Below the pieces are notes generated by a model. That model did not search any database and had not been told where the DNA came from. It saw only the letters and a list, made by a program, of their open reading frames with translations. Below, one piece after another: positions 8,818-17,134 of a stretch of DNA of 64,000 nucleotides (its first letter is position 1; each line of letters begins with the position of its first letter). The stretch comes from a bacterium. GTDB taxonomy: Bacteria; CLD3; SB21. A program made the translations under genes and the position numbers. Location: positions 1-64,000 of the forward strand of contig JABWCP010000015.1 in NCBI GenBank assembly GCA_013360215.1, read 5' to 3'.

Positions 8818-9640
8818 GATGTGCTGTTTCGGTTACATTCGAATGGTTTAACTCCATCACGGCGCTGATCGTATGCTGATGCGCGACATGTACTTGGATT
8901 TGCTCTTTCATCGCAGTAGTTTGCAAATGTTCTGTCATGGACGCCATCGCAAGATCCGGCATATTATTATGTTCACTCAGATGCGCCAGCACAAGCCATT
9001 GCAGCCTTGGGAACATCGTATCGCGCATCAATTCGCCGGCCTGACGATTGGAAAGATGGCCTACACGCGATGCGATACGCTGCTTCAGCGGCCAGGGATA
9101 ACGTCCTTTCATCAGCATTCCCTCGTCGTGATTGGATTCCAAAATCAAGATATCCGAATCCTGAATGCGTGCTTTCACCAGTTCGGATGCATACCCCATA
9201 TCCGTAGCGACGGTCACTTGCCTGTTGCCGCATTGGAACGAATAACCTACCGGTTCCGTGGCATCGTGTGAAATGGAAAACGGCTGCACCTGAAGTCCGT
9301 CGGCTTCAAATGTATCGGAAAACACATGCACCCTCGTCTGCTCCGGAATGCGATGTCTCAGATGGCGAAACGTTCCCGCATTGCAATGCACCATACCGCT
9401 AAAACTTTTCAATATTTTTTTCAGACCTTTGATATGATCATCGTGTTCGTGCGTGATAAAAATGTGTTGCAGTTCGTTGATCGGCGTAGCGACCGCCGTA
9501 AGACGATCCATCGTTTCTTCACCGCTCAACCCGGCATCGATCAGAACTTTAGTTGCACCGTACTGCAAAAACGTACTATTGCCTTTGCTTCCGCTGCCAA
9601 GTACGCATACGCGCACCGCATTGTTCGCTTCTGTTAACAC
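8810..9640 (-). CDS. MBL-fold metallo-hydrolase, YycJ/WalJ type
   Basis: A 276-residue metallo-beta-lactamase-fold protein. It opens with VCVLGSGSKGNSTFLQYG (11-28), the signature of the YycJ/WalJ group, followed by VLIDAG and the metal-binding HxHxDH motif at 64-69 (THEHDDH). Later metal ligands are seen in FSISHDATEPVGY, TDMGYASE, ESNHDEGML and VLAHLSEHNN. YycJ-type proteins are 5'-to-3' exonucleases or cell-wall/replication-linked hydrolases in Firmicutes; the substrate here is not known. The start is GTG at 9640, supported by a GGAG Shine-Dalgarno a few bases upstream. The stop overlaps the next gene by 8 bases. Confidence 0.9.
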   Translation of the reverse strand: MLTEANNAVRVCVLGSGSKGNSTFLQYGATKVLIDAGLSGEETMDRLTAVATPINELQHIFITHEHDDHIKGLKKILKSFSGMVHCNAGTFRHLRHRIPEQTRVHVFSDTFEADGLQVQPFSISHDATEPVGYSFQCGNRQVTVATDMGYASELVKARIQDSDILILESNHDEGMLMKGRYPWPLKQRIASRVGHLSNRQAGELMRDTMFPRLQWLVLAHLSEHNNMPDLAMASMTEHLQTTAMKEQIQVHVAHQHTISAVMELNHSNVTETAHHV

Positions 9641-9716
9641 ACTATCTCCGTTTAGGGAAATTAAACTGAAACCGGGGCTGTAGTCAAGACATCAATTTTT
9701 TGAGAAGGTCTTCGGC

Positions 9717-10301
9717 TTATTTGTTCATCGAACGGCTTCCGGGCTTGATCGCCGGCAATGCGCCTTCCCGGCATAGGGGACATGTTTCGGGTTCATATTT
9801 GACTACATCCACAGAGACTAAGGAAAATTTAGGTACGCCAAACTCGGCGCGCCCGCCGCTGCGATCCACCAGATAACCGACGCCGACGACATTCGCATCC
9901 GCATCACGGCAAAGTTGAATCACCTCTTTGAGGGAACCGCCGGTCGTCACGACATCCTCGACAACCAACACGTTTTCATCGCGTTTGATTTCAAAACCGC
10001 GCCGAAAACGCATGGTGCCGTTTTCACGTTCGGAAAATATACAACGTGCATTCAGAGTGCGGGCTACCTCATGCGCTACGATGATCCCGCCTACTGCCGG
10101 TGCGGCCACGGCATGAATTTTTTTATCTTTATAATGCAATGCTATTTCACTGCACAACAGCTGTGCCCAGTTGGGATGCTGTAAAACGCGAGCGCATTGA
10201 AAATAATTAGGACTGTGTGCGCCCGAAGTCAGGATAAAATGACCTTCAAGTAAAGCGCCGCTTTGTTTGAAAATACCGAGTACTTCTTCCTGTTTCATCA
10301 T
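9717..10301 (-). CDS. pyrE: Orotate phosphoribosyltransferase
   Basis: Converts orotate and PRPP to orotidine 5'-monophosphate in de novo pyrimidine synthesis. The PRPP-binding signature VLVVEDVVTTGGS is at residues 111-123. The orotate-binding N terminus has LTSGAHSPNYFQCA and the flexible catalytic loop region has FSERENGTMRFRRGFEI. At 194 residues it is a normal PyrE. The C-terminal tail with CPLC (about residues 173-176) is seen in some bacterial PyrE lineages. Its start overlaps the stop of the GH2-fold gene by 4 bases (ATGA), indicating coupling. No other pyrimidine gene lies nearby. Confidence 0.95.
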   Translation of the reverse strand: MMKQEEVLGIFKQSGALLEGHFILTSGAHSPNYFQCARVLQHPNWAQLLCSEIALHYKDKKIHAVAAPAVGGIIVAHEVARTLNARCIFSERENGTMRFRRGFEIKRDENVLVVEDVVTTGGSLKEVIQLCRDADANVVGVGYLVDRSGGRAEFGVPKFSLVSVDVVKYEPETCPLCREGALPAIKPGSRSMNK

Positions 10302-12973
10302 TCGGTTGTATAGTTTTTAGATGAGCTGACTTGTTCGATATAATTCCACACATTAAAAAAATCATGCGATCCCGAATAATAAATTCCCAAAGCCGTGCAC
10401 AAAACGATCAGCGCTCCGCCTAAAATAAATCCCGTACGCCACCAACTCGCATTAAAAAGTATTTGCGCTGCGCGGAAAAAACGAATCCAATGCCAGAAGA
10501 AAAACAATACGGCCGCCGTAGCTCCCAGGCTCAAGACAAAATCGGTTTTCATGAGACGATGGAAGACCACCACAAAGGGAATAAGATACAGAAAATGCGA
10601 ACTGCTCCACGCCGCCGCGATAATACTTTGCTGGAAATTTACGTACGCCTGAAAAGGTTTTTGAAATATCATAAAGAGAAGCCCGATCACCGTGATGACC
10701 AAAGCGTAAATCATCGTCCACTCCAGCACAAAAAGTTCAGGACTCCATGCCAGGCCGTCTACCCAGGCTTTGAGGCCATTGCTGCGCAAGAACGTCGCAA
10801 GGTACTCATCAAACAAATGGTTCCGCCGCAATTCAAAGAAAACGATAGACAGCAATGCCGCGTACGCTAAGCTCGCAAGAAAGCCGACTAACAACGCCGG
10901 CCACAGTGTGATGACGCGGTTTTCGCGAATGTCACCAAAAAAGCTTACTACTTTGAACAACGAGCGGTGAACGCTGTTTTTAAATTTAGGACTTTGCCGG
11001 TAAAAACTGATAAACAAGACGACCAATATCAGTCCCGTGATCGGATACGTTTTGGGATATACGGGTTCGTAGGCACCGACGGCGATCGGCTCCAAAGCAT
11101 CATCCGAATACAAGGCGCGCAATGTTTCAAACGCATAGCGCTCCTGACGATCGTAGGTCACGACGCCGGACGTATAGATTGTTGAACTCGCATTCGGATT
11201 GGCATAAAGATACGGGCGCTGTACGGCAAAATCATTGAACGAACGCACCACGCCGCCGGCCAATTTCCACTCGCCGGTCTTTTTATAAAAATCAGCCAAC
11301 ACCTTAGCCTGAAACTTGGTGGACATCGGGTCGCTGTAGCCATTCTGATTATTGGAAAAAATCTGCGCACCGTACACCGCGATCAGTGCACGTGTGGGCC
11401 ACTTGGCCAGACTGCGCTGGACGAAAAGATTGGATACCAGAGGGTTATTGAGACGAATATCCAGCTGGACAATATCCACGTTGTCCATAAACGAATCATA
11501 ACCGCCAAAAGCCGAAACGGCGAAAACGGGACGACGATCTTTATTTTTTATTTCGCCGACAATTTGCTGGAAATAATAATTGGCTGCGCCATCCGACGGA
11601 TCGGGAGCAAATCCCACACCCCAGGCAAGGATACTCGGATTGAGATGCTCATATTCGACGATATGCCGATAGTATTTGCGAATATCTTCGACATAACTCG
11701 GCGAACGCATAATATCCGCCGTAAGTCGCCAGGATGGAATTTCATAAAACAAAAGCAAACCATAACGATTGCACAGTTCTACAAAATAAGGATGCGGCGG
11801 ATGATGACGAAAACTCACGGCATTAGCGCCAAGGCGTTTGATTTTGAGAATATCCTGCTCCATCATCGCCCAGCTCATGGTGGTGCCCGCGCCCGGATAA
11901 TCTTCATAATATTCGACGGCGCGTATCGTCACCGGTTGCGCATTGAGAAAAATATACTGGTCGTGCACATCGGCCTGGGCTATACCGAGTTGGTATTCGA
12001 CACGATCAATCACCGTCGTGCCCTGTACTAAATACATTACAACGCGATAACGACTCGGCGTGATCGGGTTCCAAAAGACCGGTTTTTCTATTGAAAAACG
12101 TAATTGACGATCAACAAAATTGAAAACCGAAACCGTATCTTCTTCGTTTTGCTCGCGAATTTTCGGAATGTCCCACACGTTGCGATATTTTTTAAACCGA
12201 TTTGTGTACACCGGTTCCGGATTATTTTCTTCAAACATTTCCAAAATATACCGCAGCGGCTGATTGGGGTTGATCAATCGTAATGTATCCACAAGGCGTA
12301 AACTGTATTCGTAATTACGCAAATGCCAATTGACCACAAAATCACATTTGCGCAAATCATTGGACAACGTATAACCTACGGTGTATTGATCAATAGCAAC
12401 TTTTGGAAGACCTACGAGAAAGAGTTCACGGGTTATACCGCTGTACAATTTGGGTTGCAACAAACTGGTTTCACGGGGATAGCTGGTAAACGGATCAACA
12501 CGCGAATCCACTGTAATTTCAATTTTGTTTTCCTGACCGATACGGATCAGATCTTCACGCAAGTCCGCTTCCAATCGCGTATAACTGTTATTGGCATTGG
12601 TGACAAATTCGCCATTGATGCGAATGTCGGCGCGGAAATTGATGCCTAAGCTGACAAAACGAAAGTGCTTATTACGAAAATCTTCGCCGGGAACGAACGT
12701 ACGCGTAAATGTAACTTTGCCGCTATAATCATAAGAACTGGGAACAATAACCTTTCGTGAAACCCCTTCCACGGACATGGTCCACTCACCCGCCAAGTCT
12801 AAGAAGGCGCGGGTTTCGGTAAGATTGACATACTCGCGTAAGGTCTGGGGATCATAGCCGTTTTTTTCGCCGAGGATACGAAAATCATTTTGCGCGTGAA
12901 CGAAAAGCGCGCAGCATAGAAGAGTGATGATACGAAAAATCATTCGCAGTACTGCTCCGGTCGCGGCCGTCAT
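10298..12973 (-). CDS. GH2-fold membrane protein, predicted catalytically inactive
   Basis: 891 residues: a hydrophobic leader (11-28, ending FVHAQ), a sugar-binding jelly-roll domain (about 48-190, with SGITREL at 178-184), an immunoglobulin-like domain, a TIM barrel typical of glycoside hydrolase family 2 (about 345-625), and about six membrane helices (643-658, 692-713, 748-770, 784-804, 811-833, 848-867). The alignment to beta-glucuronidase motifs is easy to see, but both catalytic residues are gone: the acid/base segment NPSILAWGVGFAPD has A456 where the family has Glu of the N-E pair, and the nucleophile segment ALIAVYGAQ has V533 where E of E-Y-G is expected. It may therefore be a glycan sensor, scaffold or binding protein anchored in the membrane. 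ATG at 12973 is the longest start; ATG at 12943 has a GGAG upstream and gives a cleaner signal peptide. It overlaps pyrE by 4 bases and follows arginase by 9. Confidence 0.88.
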   Translation of the reverse strand: MTAATGAVLRMIFRIITLLCCALFVHAQNDFRILGEKNGYDPQTLREYVNLTETRAFLDLAGEWTMSVEGVSRKVIVPSSYDYSGKVTFTRTFVPGEDFRNKHFRFVSLGINFRADIRINGEFVTNANNSYTRLEADLREDLIRIGQENKIEITVDSRVDPFTSYPRETSLLQPKLYSGITRELFLVGLPKVAIDQYTVGYTLSNDLRKCDFVVNWHLRNYEYSLRLVDTLRLINPNQPLRYILEMFEENNPEPVYTNRFKKYRNVWDIPKIREQNEEDTVSVFNFVDRQLRFSIEKPVFWNPITPSRYRVVMYLVQGTTVIDRVEYQLGIAQADVHDQYIFLNAQPVTIRAVEYYEDYPGAGTTMSWAMMEQDILKIKRLGANAVSFRHHPPHPYFVELCNRYGLLLFYEIPSWRLTADIMRSPSYVEDIRKYYRHIVEYEHLNPSILAWGVGFAPDPSDGAANYYFQQIVGEIKNKDRRPVFAVSAFGGYDSFMDNVDIVQLDIRLNNPLVSNLFVQRSLAKWPTRALIAVYGAQIFSNNQNGYSDPMSTKFQAKVLADFYKKTGEWKLAGGVVRSFNDFAVQRPYLYANPNASSTIYTSGVVTYDRQERYAFETLRALYSDDALEPIAVGAYEPVYPKTYPITGLILVVLFISFYRQSPKFKNSVHRSLFKVVSFFGDIRENRVITLWPALLVGFLASLAYAALLSIVFFELRRNHLFDEYLATFLRSNGLKAWVDGLAWSPELFVLEWTMIYALVITVIGLLFMIFQKPFQAYVNFQQSIIAAAWSSSHFLYLIPFVVVFHRLMKTDFVLSLGATAAVLFFFWHWIRFFRAAQILFNASWWRTGFILGGALIVLCTALGIYYSGSHDFFNVWNYIEQVSSSKNYTTE

Positions 12974-12982
12974 CGGCCGAAT

Positions 12983-13891
12983 TTACATAATTCGTTTACC
13001 GAAAAGTGAAGCCATCATTTCGACGCCGACATGTGCCGTCGTGTTTTTAATATCAAGTATCGGATTGGTTTCAACAATTTCCGCAGAAATTACTTTTTTA
13101 GAATCGCACAGCGATTCCATGGCGAGGTGGGTTTCACGGTACGTAAGTCCGCCGGGTACCGGCGTTCCGACACCGGGAGCAATACTCGGATCCATACTGT
13201 CCGCATCAAAGCTCACATGAATGCCCGCGGTATCTCGCGCGGCTATATCAATGGCTTGTCGTATAATCCTGGACATACCTTGTTCGTCAATGTCGCGCAT
13301 TGTAAAAACGGTGACCCCCATACGTCGGATATTATCAATTTCTCCGTCATCCAATGTACGAATGCCTACAAGTACGGTATTCTCAGGATTGACTTTGACA
13401 AATTCACCGCCGACACCGGTCAACTTGGGATGACCGTGTCCGAGTGATACGGCAAGCGGCATGCCGTGAATATTCCCTGAGGGCGAGGTATCGGGCGTGT
13501 TCATATCGCCGTGCGCATCGATCCAAATCACGCCGATTTTCTGATTGGTTTTTCTAAAATGACCGGATACGCCCGCCAGTGTGCCGATAGCGATCGAATG
13601 ATCGCCGCCGAGCACAAGCGGTATATGATTATCGGCGAGGCATTTTTCGACGTCATCGGCGAGCGCCGTTACGGCACGCGTTACTTCATTGAGGTACTTG
13701 AGTTTTTCGTCGCCGACCCTAATGACTTCGGGGTTTTTGGTAACGATATCCCCCTTGTCTTTAACGGTGTGGCCTAATTCCTGCAGTCGCTCCGTCAAAC
13801 CGGCCAACCGCAAAGCGGACGGGCCCATATCGGTTCCGCGGCGCCCTGCACCCAAATCCAATGGAACACCTATGAGACGAATGACGGACAT
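12983..13891 (-). CDS. rocF: Arginase family ureohydrolase
   Basis: A 302-residue enzyme that hydrolyses arginine to ornithine and urea. All six expected manganese ligands are in place: H98 (GGDHS), D125, H127 and D129 (WIDAHGDMN), and D229 and D231 (SFDADSMDP). The substrate loop PDTSPSGNIHGMPL (133-146) and the GVGTPVPGGLTYRE segment are those of true arginases rather than agmatinases. It starts at ATG 13891 with AGAGGT just upstream and is followed by the GH2-fold gene after 9 bases, so they are likely co-transcribed. It is unusual beside a polysaccharide locus but probably marks the return to housekeeping genes. Confidence 0.94.
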   Translation of the reverse strand: MSVIRLIGVPLDLGAGRRGTDMGPSALRLAGLTERLQELGHTVKDKGDIVTKNPEVIRVGDEKLKYLNEVTRAVTALADDVEKCLADNHIPLVLGGDHSIAIGTLAGVSGHFRKTNQKIGVIWIDAHGDMNTPDTSPSGNIHGMPLAVSLGHGHPKLTGVGGEFVKVNPENTVLVGIRTLDDGEIDNIRRMGVTVFTMRDIDEQGMSRIIRQAIDIAARDTAGIHVSFDADSMDPSIAPGVGTPVPGGLTYRETHLAMESLCDSKKVISAEIVETNPILDIKNTTAHVGVEMMASLFGKRIM

Positions 13892-13946
13892 ACATTACCT
13901 CTGAAAATTTGAATTTTAAAACCGCGCGAATATACCCGTCCCGTGC

Positions 13947-15635
13947 CTAATAATCAAGCGTATAACCGATGCGCAGATAGTTCTGCGTCGCATCAAAACC
14001 TTTACGGTTACCCAAGTTTTGAATCATAGACAACTCATACTGGAGATATAAGGCGTGATGTGACCATGTTTCAAATGAGGTGTTTAACAACGCCGAGTTT
14101 CTAATTTCTTTGATACCCATGAGAAACCGTTTTTTCTGTTTACCGGAATCATCGTCGGTAAAACCGTATTCGTATCCAAACCGCTGAATATCGCCTTCTC
14201 CGTGGCGAATTCGCCTGAAACCTACCTCCGCCCGAAGACGCCGAGAGGGTTGATAACTTATTGAAAAATTCCATCGGTCGGAATTGGGTTGAAGCTGGCT
14301 TCCCAAACCGGCATCAAAATGCGTATAATTCAGCAATCGCCATTTATGCGCATACACAAAAGGTTCAATGCGTGAATATTCGATGCGCACACCGGCATCT
14401 TGGATCCCTATTGGTTCCGCCCAATAACCGCCGCCCATAACCGCCCAGGTTTGCTTCCAATATGTAAAAGGATTACGTGCCGATGTAAAATCATCAAGGT
14501 ACACCGCACCGTACACTTTGGTTCGTCCGGGTAAAAAAGCAAGCACATCAAAACTCATTGTATTATTATCTTTGTCACCTAAATATTGTTCGGCGACATG
14601 GTAAGGAACAAGCGGGTTCAGATATGACAACTCTACGTCACGCCCTCCGTAGATCACACTTTCACTTCCGGCGAGAAAAAGCCAGGGTAGCGCTTTCCAC
14701 TCCAAGCGATGCGCAACGATATATTTCCGATCGCTTAGATCTTTTCGTCCATTGACTGTATCACGATCATCCCTTAACCAACCGTGAACGTAGGTGAACT
14801 TGAAACGGCTATAGCTCACATCCAGTTTGATGTTTTCAAAAGAAGGTGCATGTCCCGATAAAAGGAGATTATCATAATATCCCGGCCCCCATGCCATATT
14901 ATCTTTTCCGAATTGCAGGCGAAACCATTTTGGCTCGATAACGATATATGCATCGGAGTGTAACGCATAACGATTAGCACTGGCCGGATTATAGTTGAGC
15001 ACACCGCCACGATAACTGCTCCCAAAATCGGTAGATTGTTCATCCCCTTTAACCAATGTATTGGACGCATCGGCATAAAAAGCAATGCCGCCTTTTATCA
15101 ATCCTCGGACACGCCCACTACCTTTGGAAAGGCTTATCGTACCACCCAATGAATCATTTTGTTTGGAGAATCGTGTCAACTCGACGCTCTGGTCAATAAC
15201 TAGATCACCAACCAAATAGCTGAATCCGTCTTCGTGCATTTGATATTCAAAAATATGTTTCTCACGCACATCTGATGTTTGTATGTTCTGCGTAGAGGCT
15301 AGTTCTAAATAAAATTCGCCTTTGAGCTTTTCAAATAAACTGCGTTCGGCCGATGTCAAAACATTCGCATCTGTTTTGATTTTGTCCTGCACTTCATTTA
15401 TGATTTTAAGTACGGTTCCGCGGTCATACGGTTTGGTTCGAAGACGAATGGATGGCGATACAACACCCCGTGTCTCAAGATGCTCTATCAAATCGTATCC
15501 GAAGTGCCCCATCGGAAGGTTAACAGACGGCCCTGTATGTTGCGCCCACCCTGAGCAGGGCATTAAAAAAGCGGCTACGAGCACCGCCAAACCTGTCGGA
15601 ACTATGTACTTTTGACAATGAAACACCAACGTCAA
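13947..15635 (-). CDS. Wzi-like capsule assembly outer-membrane protein
   Basis: The product has a hydrophobic N-terminal leader ending in CSGWAQ, followed by a mature region that looks like an outer-membrane beta barrel: alternating aromatic-rich strands, GPGYYDNLLLSGHAPSFENI, and a final strand ending RIGYTLDY with a C-terminal aromatic residue. The pattern matches the Wzi/capsule-assembly family, which holds or organises exported polysaccharide at the cell surface. The frame is open up to 15710, but that would overlap the sugar transferase by 79 bases and give a long charged N terminus. A TTG at 15635 overlaps the preceding stop by 4 bases (TTGA) behind AAAGGA and gives a proper signal peptide, so I chose it; ATG at 15668 is the alternative. 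It is encoded directly after the initiating glycosyltransferase, which supports the role. Confidence 0.8.
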   Translation of the reverse strand: MTLVFHCQKYIVPTGLAVLVAAFLMPCSGWAQHTGPSVNLPMGHFGYDLIEHLETRGVVSPSIRLRTKPYDRGTVLKIINEVQDKIKTDANVLTSAERSLFEKLKGEFYLELASTQNIQTSDVREKHIFEYQMHEDGFSYLVGDLVIDQSVELTRFSKQNDSLGGTISLSKGSGRVRGLIKGGIAFYADASNTLVKGDEQSTDFGSSYRGGVLNYNPASANRYALHSDAYIVIEPKWFRLQFGKDNMAWGPGYYDNLLLSGHAPSFENIKLDVSYSRFKFTYVHGWLRDDRDTVNGRKDLSDRKYIVAHRLEWKALPWLFLAGSESVIYGGRDVELSYLNPLVPYHVAEQYLGDKDNNTMSFDVLAFLPGRTKVYGAVYLDDFTSARNPFTYWKQTWAVMGGGYWAEPIGIQDAGVRIEYSRIEPFVYAHKWRLLNYTHFDAGLGSQLQPNSDRWNFSISYQPSRRLRAEVGFRRIRHGEGDIQRFGYEYGFTDDDSGKQKKRFLMGIKEIRNSALLNTSFETWSHHALYLQYELSMIQNLGNRKGFDATQNYLRIGYTLDY

Positions 15636-17032
15636 TATCCTTTCGTATCGTATTTGATCATTTGCCATACGGTCAAAAATATGATTTGAATATCGAGCCA
15701 GAACGACCAATTTTCAATATACCAAATATCATGATTCACACGTTTTTGCATAAGTTCCGGATCACGGGTTTCACCGCGATAGCCATTGACTTGCGCCCAA
15801 CCGGTGATGCCGGGTTTTACAAGATGACGGAGCATATAATTTTCGATCACTTCTTTGGATTCCATGTTGAGCGGGGTAGGATGCGGGCGTGGCCCGACAA
15901 CGGACATCTGTCCCATGAGTACATTCCAAAATTGCGGCAGCTCATCCAAATTAGTTTTGCGTAAAAACTTCCCAAACCATGTTATCCGCGGATCATCTTT
16001 AGTCGCTTGTTGGTATTTCCCGCTGTCATCCACATCCCGGCTTTGAGAAATCATGGTTCTGAATTTATAACAGATAATTTTTTTGTTTTGCCGCCCCCAA
16101 CGTTCCTGTTTAAAAAACACAGGGCCGCGCGACGTGAGCTTGATCGCAATCGCTATAATCGGCACCAACCATGACAATACAAGTACCATAAAGGCCAACG
16201 CAAAAAACGCATCAAAACAACGTTTGATGATATACCAATGCGCTTCATCCATTTTGATTTTCCGAACGGAGATGAGCGGGAATCTTCCGAACATGCGCAC
16301 TTCAAATTTATCAGAAACAAATCGGAAATAATCCGGGATAATGCGTACACGGCGGGTATGATGGTCACAAATTTTGATGATCCAATCTATTTTTTCAGAC
16401 GCATATGTCGGCAGAGCAACAATAACATCATCTACGGGATGTTTTTGCAATACCGATTCCAGATCTTCGACTTTGCCAAGTAATTTTCCATTGAGCGATG
16501 TCTGCGGCTGATCGTCAAGAAAACCCGTAACGGCATAGCCGAAATGAGAATTGGATCGAATAAGCTCATTAAAAGCTGTACCGACTTCCCCGGCTCCTAT
16601 AATCAGCAGGTGCCTTAGATTACGTCCTTTACGGCGCAGAAAATTTAAAACCCTCCGAACCAAAAACCGCTCAATGGATAGGATAATAAGTAAATGGGCA
16701 GCGTAAAGAACGATAAATAGTCGCGGTAACGTATGATTTTTAGCAATAAACATCACTACGATAGCCACAAGTATTTGGATAAGTATGTTTTTTATGAGCC
16801 CAACGAGTTCGTAACTGAAATTACGCGAGCGGAACTCATCGTATAAACCGGTCATGCGTGCAAGGAAGTACCATGAAAAGGCTAAGGAAGTAAGCAGGAA
16901 GAGATCAAAATTGGTCGTAAGGCGCGCATCGCGAATCGAAAAAAAATAAATCGAACTCAACGCCGCCACGAGCACTGCTACCGTGTCTGCGGTAACCCGA
17001 AGAAAATATAACATCCGACGCTGCGTATGCAT
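15632..17032 (-). CDS. Initiating polyprenyl-phosphate glycosyl-1-phosphate transferase (WcaJ/WbaP-like)
   Basis: Moves a sugar-1-phosphate from a nucleotide sugar to undecaprenyl phosphate, the first committed step of surface polysaccharide synthesis. The 466 residues show four N-terminal membrane helices, a CoA-binding-like Rossmann domain ([16 protein letters not shown]), a re-entrant helix near residue 280, and the catalytic bacterial sugar transferase domain ([66 protein letters not shown]). All hallmark motifs are intact. The sugar cannot be read from sequence; WcaJ-like proteins use UDP-glucose and others use UDP-galactose. It begins at ATG 17032 and its stop overlaps the proposed Wzi start. 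Confidence 0.94.
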   Translation of the reverse strand: MHTQRRMLYFLRVTADTVAVLVAALSSIYFFSIRDARLTTNFDLFLLTSLAFSWYFLARMTGLYDEFRSRNFSYELVGLIKNILIQILVAIVVMFIAKNHTLPRLFIVLYAAHLLIILSIERFLVRRVLNFLRRKGRNLRHLLIIGAGEVGTAFNELIRSNSHFGYAVTGFLDDQPQTSLNGKLLGKVEDLESVLQKHPVDDVIVALPTYASEKIDWIIKICDHHTRRVRIIPDYFRFVSDKFEVRMFGRFPLISVRKIKMDEAHWYIIKRCFDAFFALAFMVLVLSWLVPIIAIAIKLTSRGPVFFKQERWGRQNKKIICYKFRTMISQSRDVDDSGKYQQATKDDPRITWFGKFLRKTNLDELPQFWNVLMGQMSVVGPRPHPTPLNMESKEVIENYMLRHLVKPGITGWAQVNGYRGETRDPELMQKRVNHDIWYIENWSFWLDIQIIFLTVWQMIKYDTKGY

Positions 17033-17134
17033 GAAACCAGTCAGTAAAAATTGAATCCAAATTCATATTAATGTAAACTTTTTACCTTCAAATTAAAACA
17101 GAATAATGATTGGAATGATACGAGACATCTTGTA

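Noticed and set aside
15636-15710. N-terminal extension of the Wzi-like protein
   Set aside because: It overlaps the sugar transferase gene, encodes a charged stretch in front of the signal peptide and lacks a ribosome binding site.
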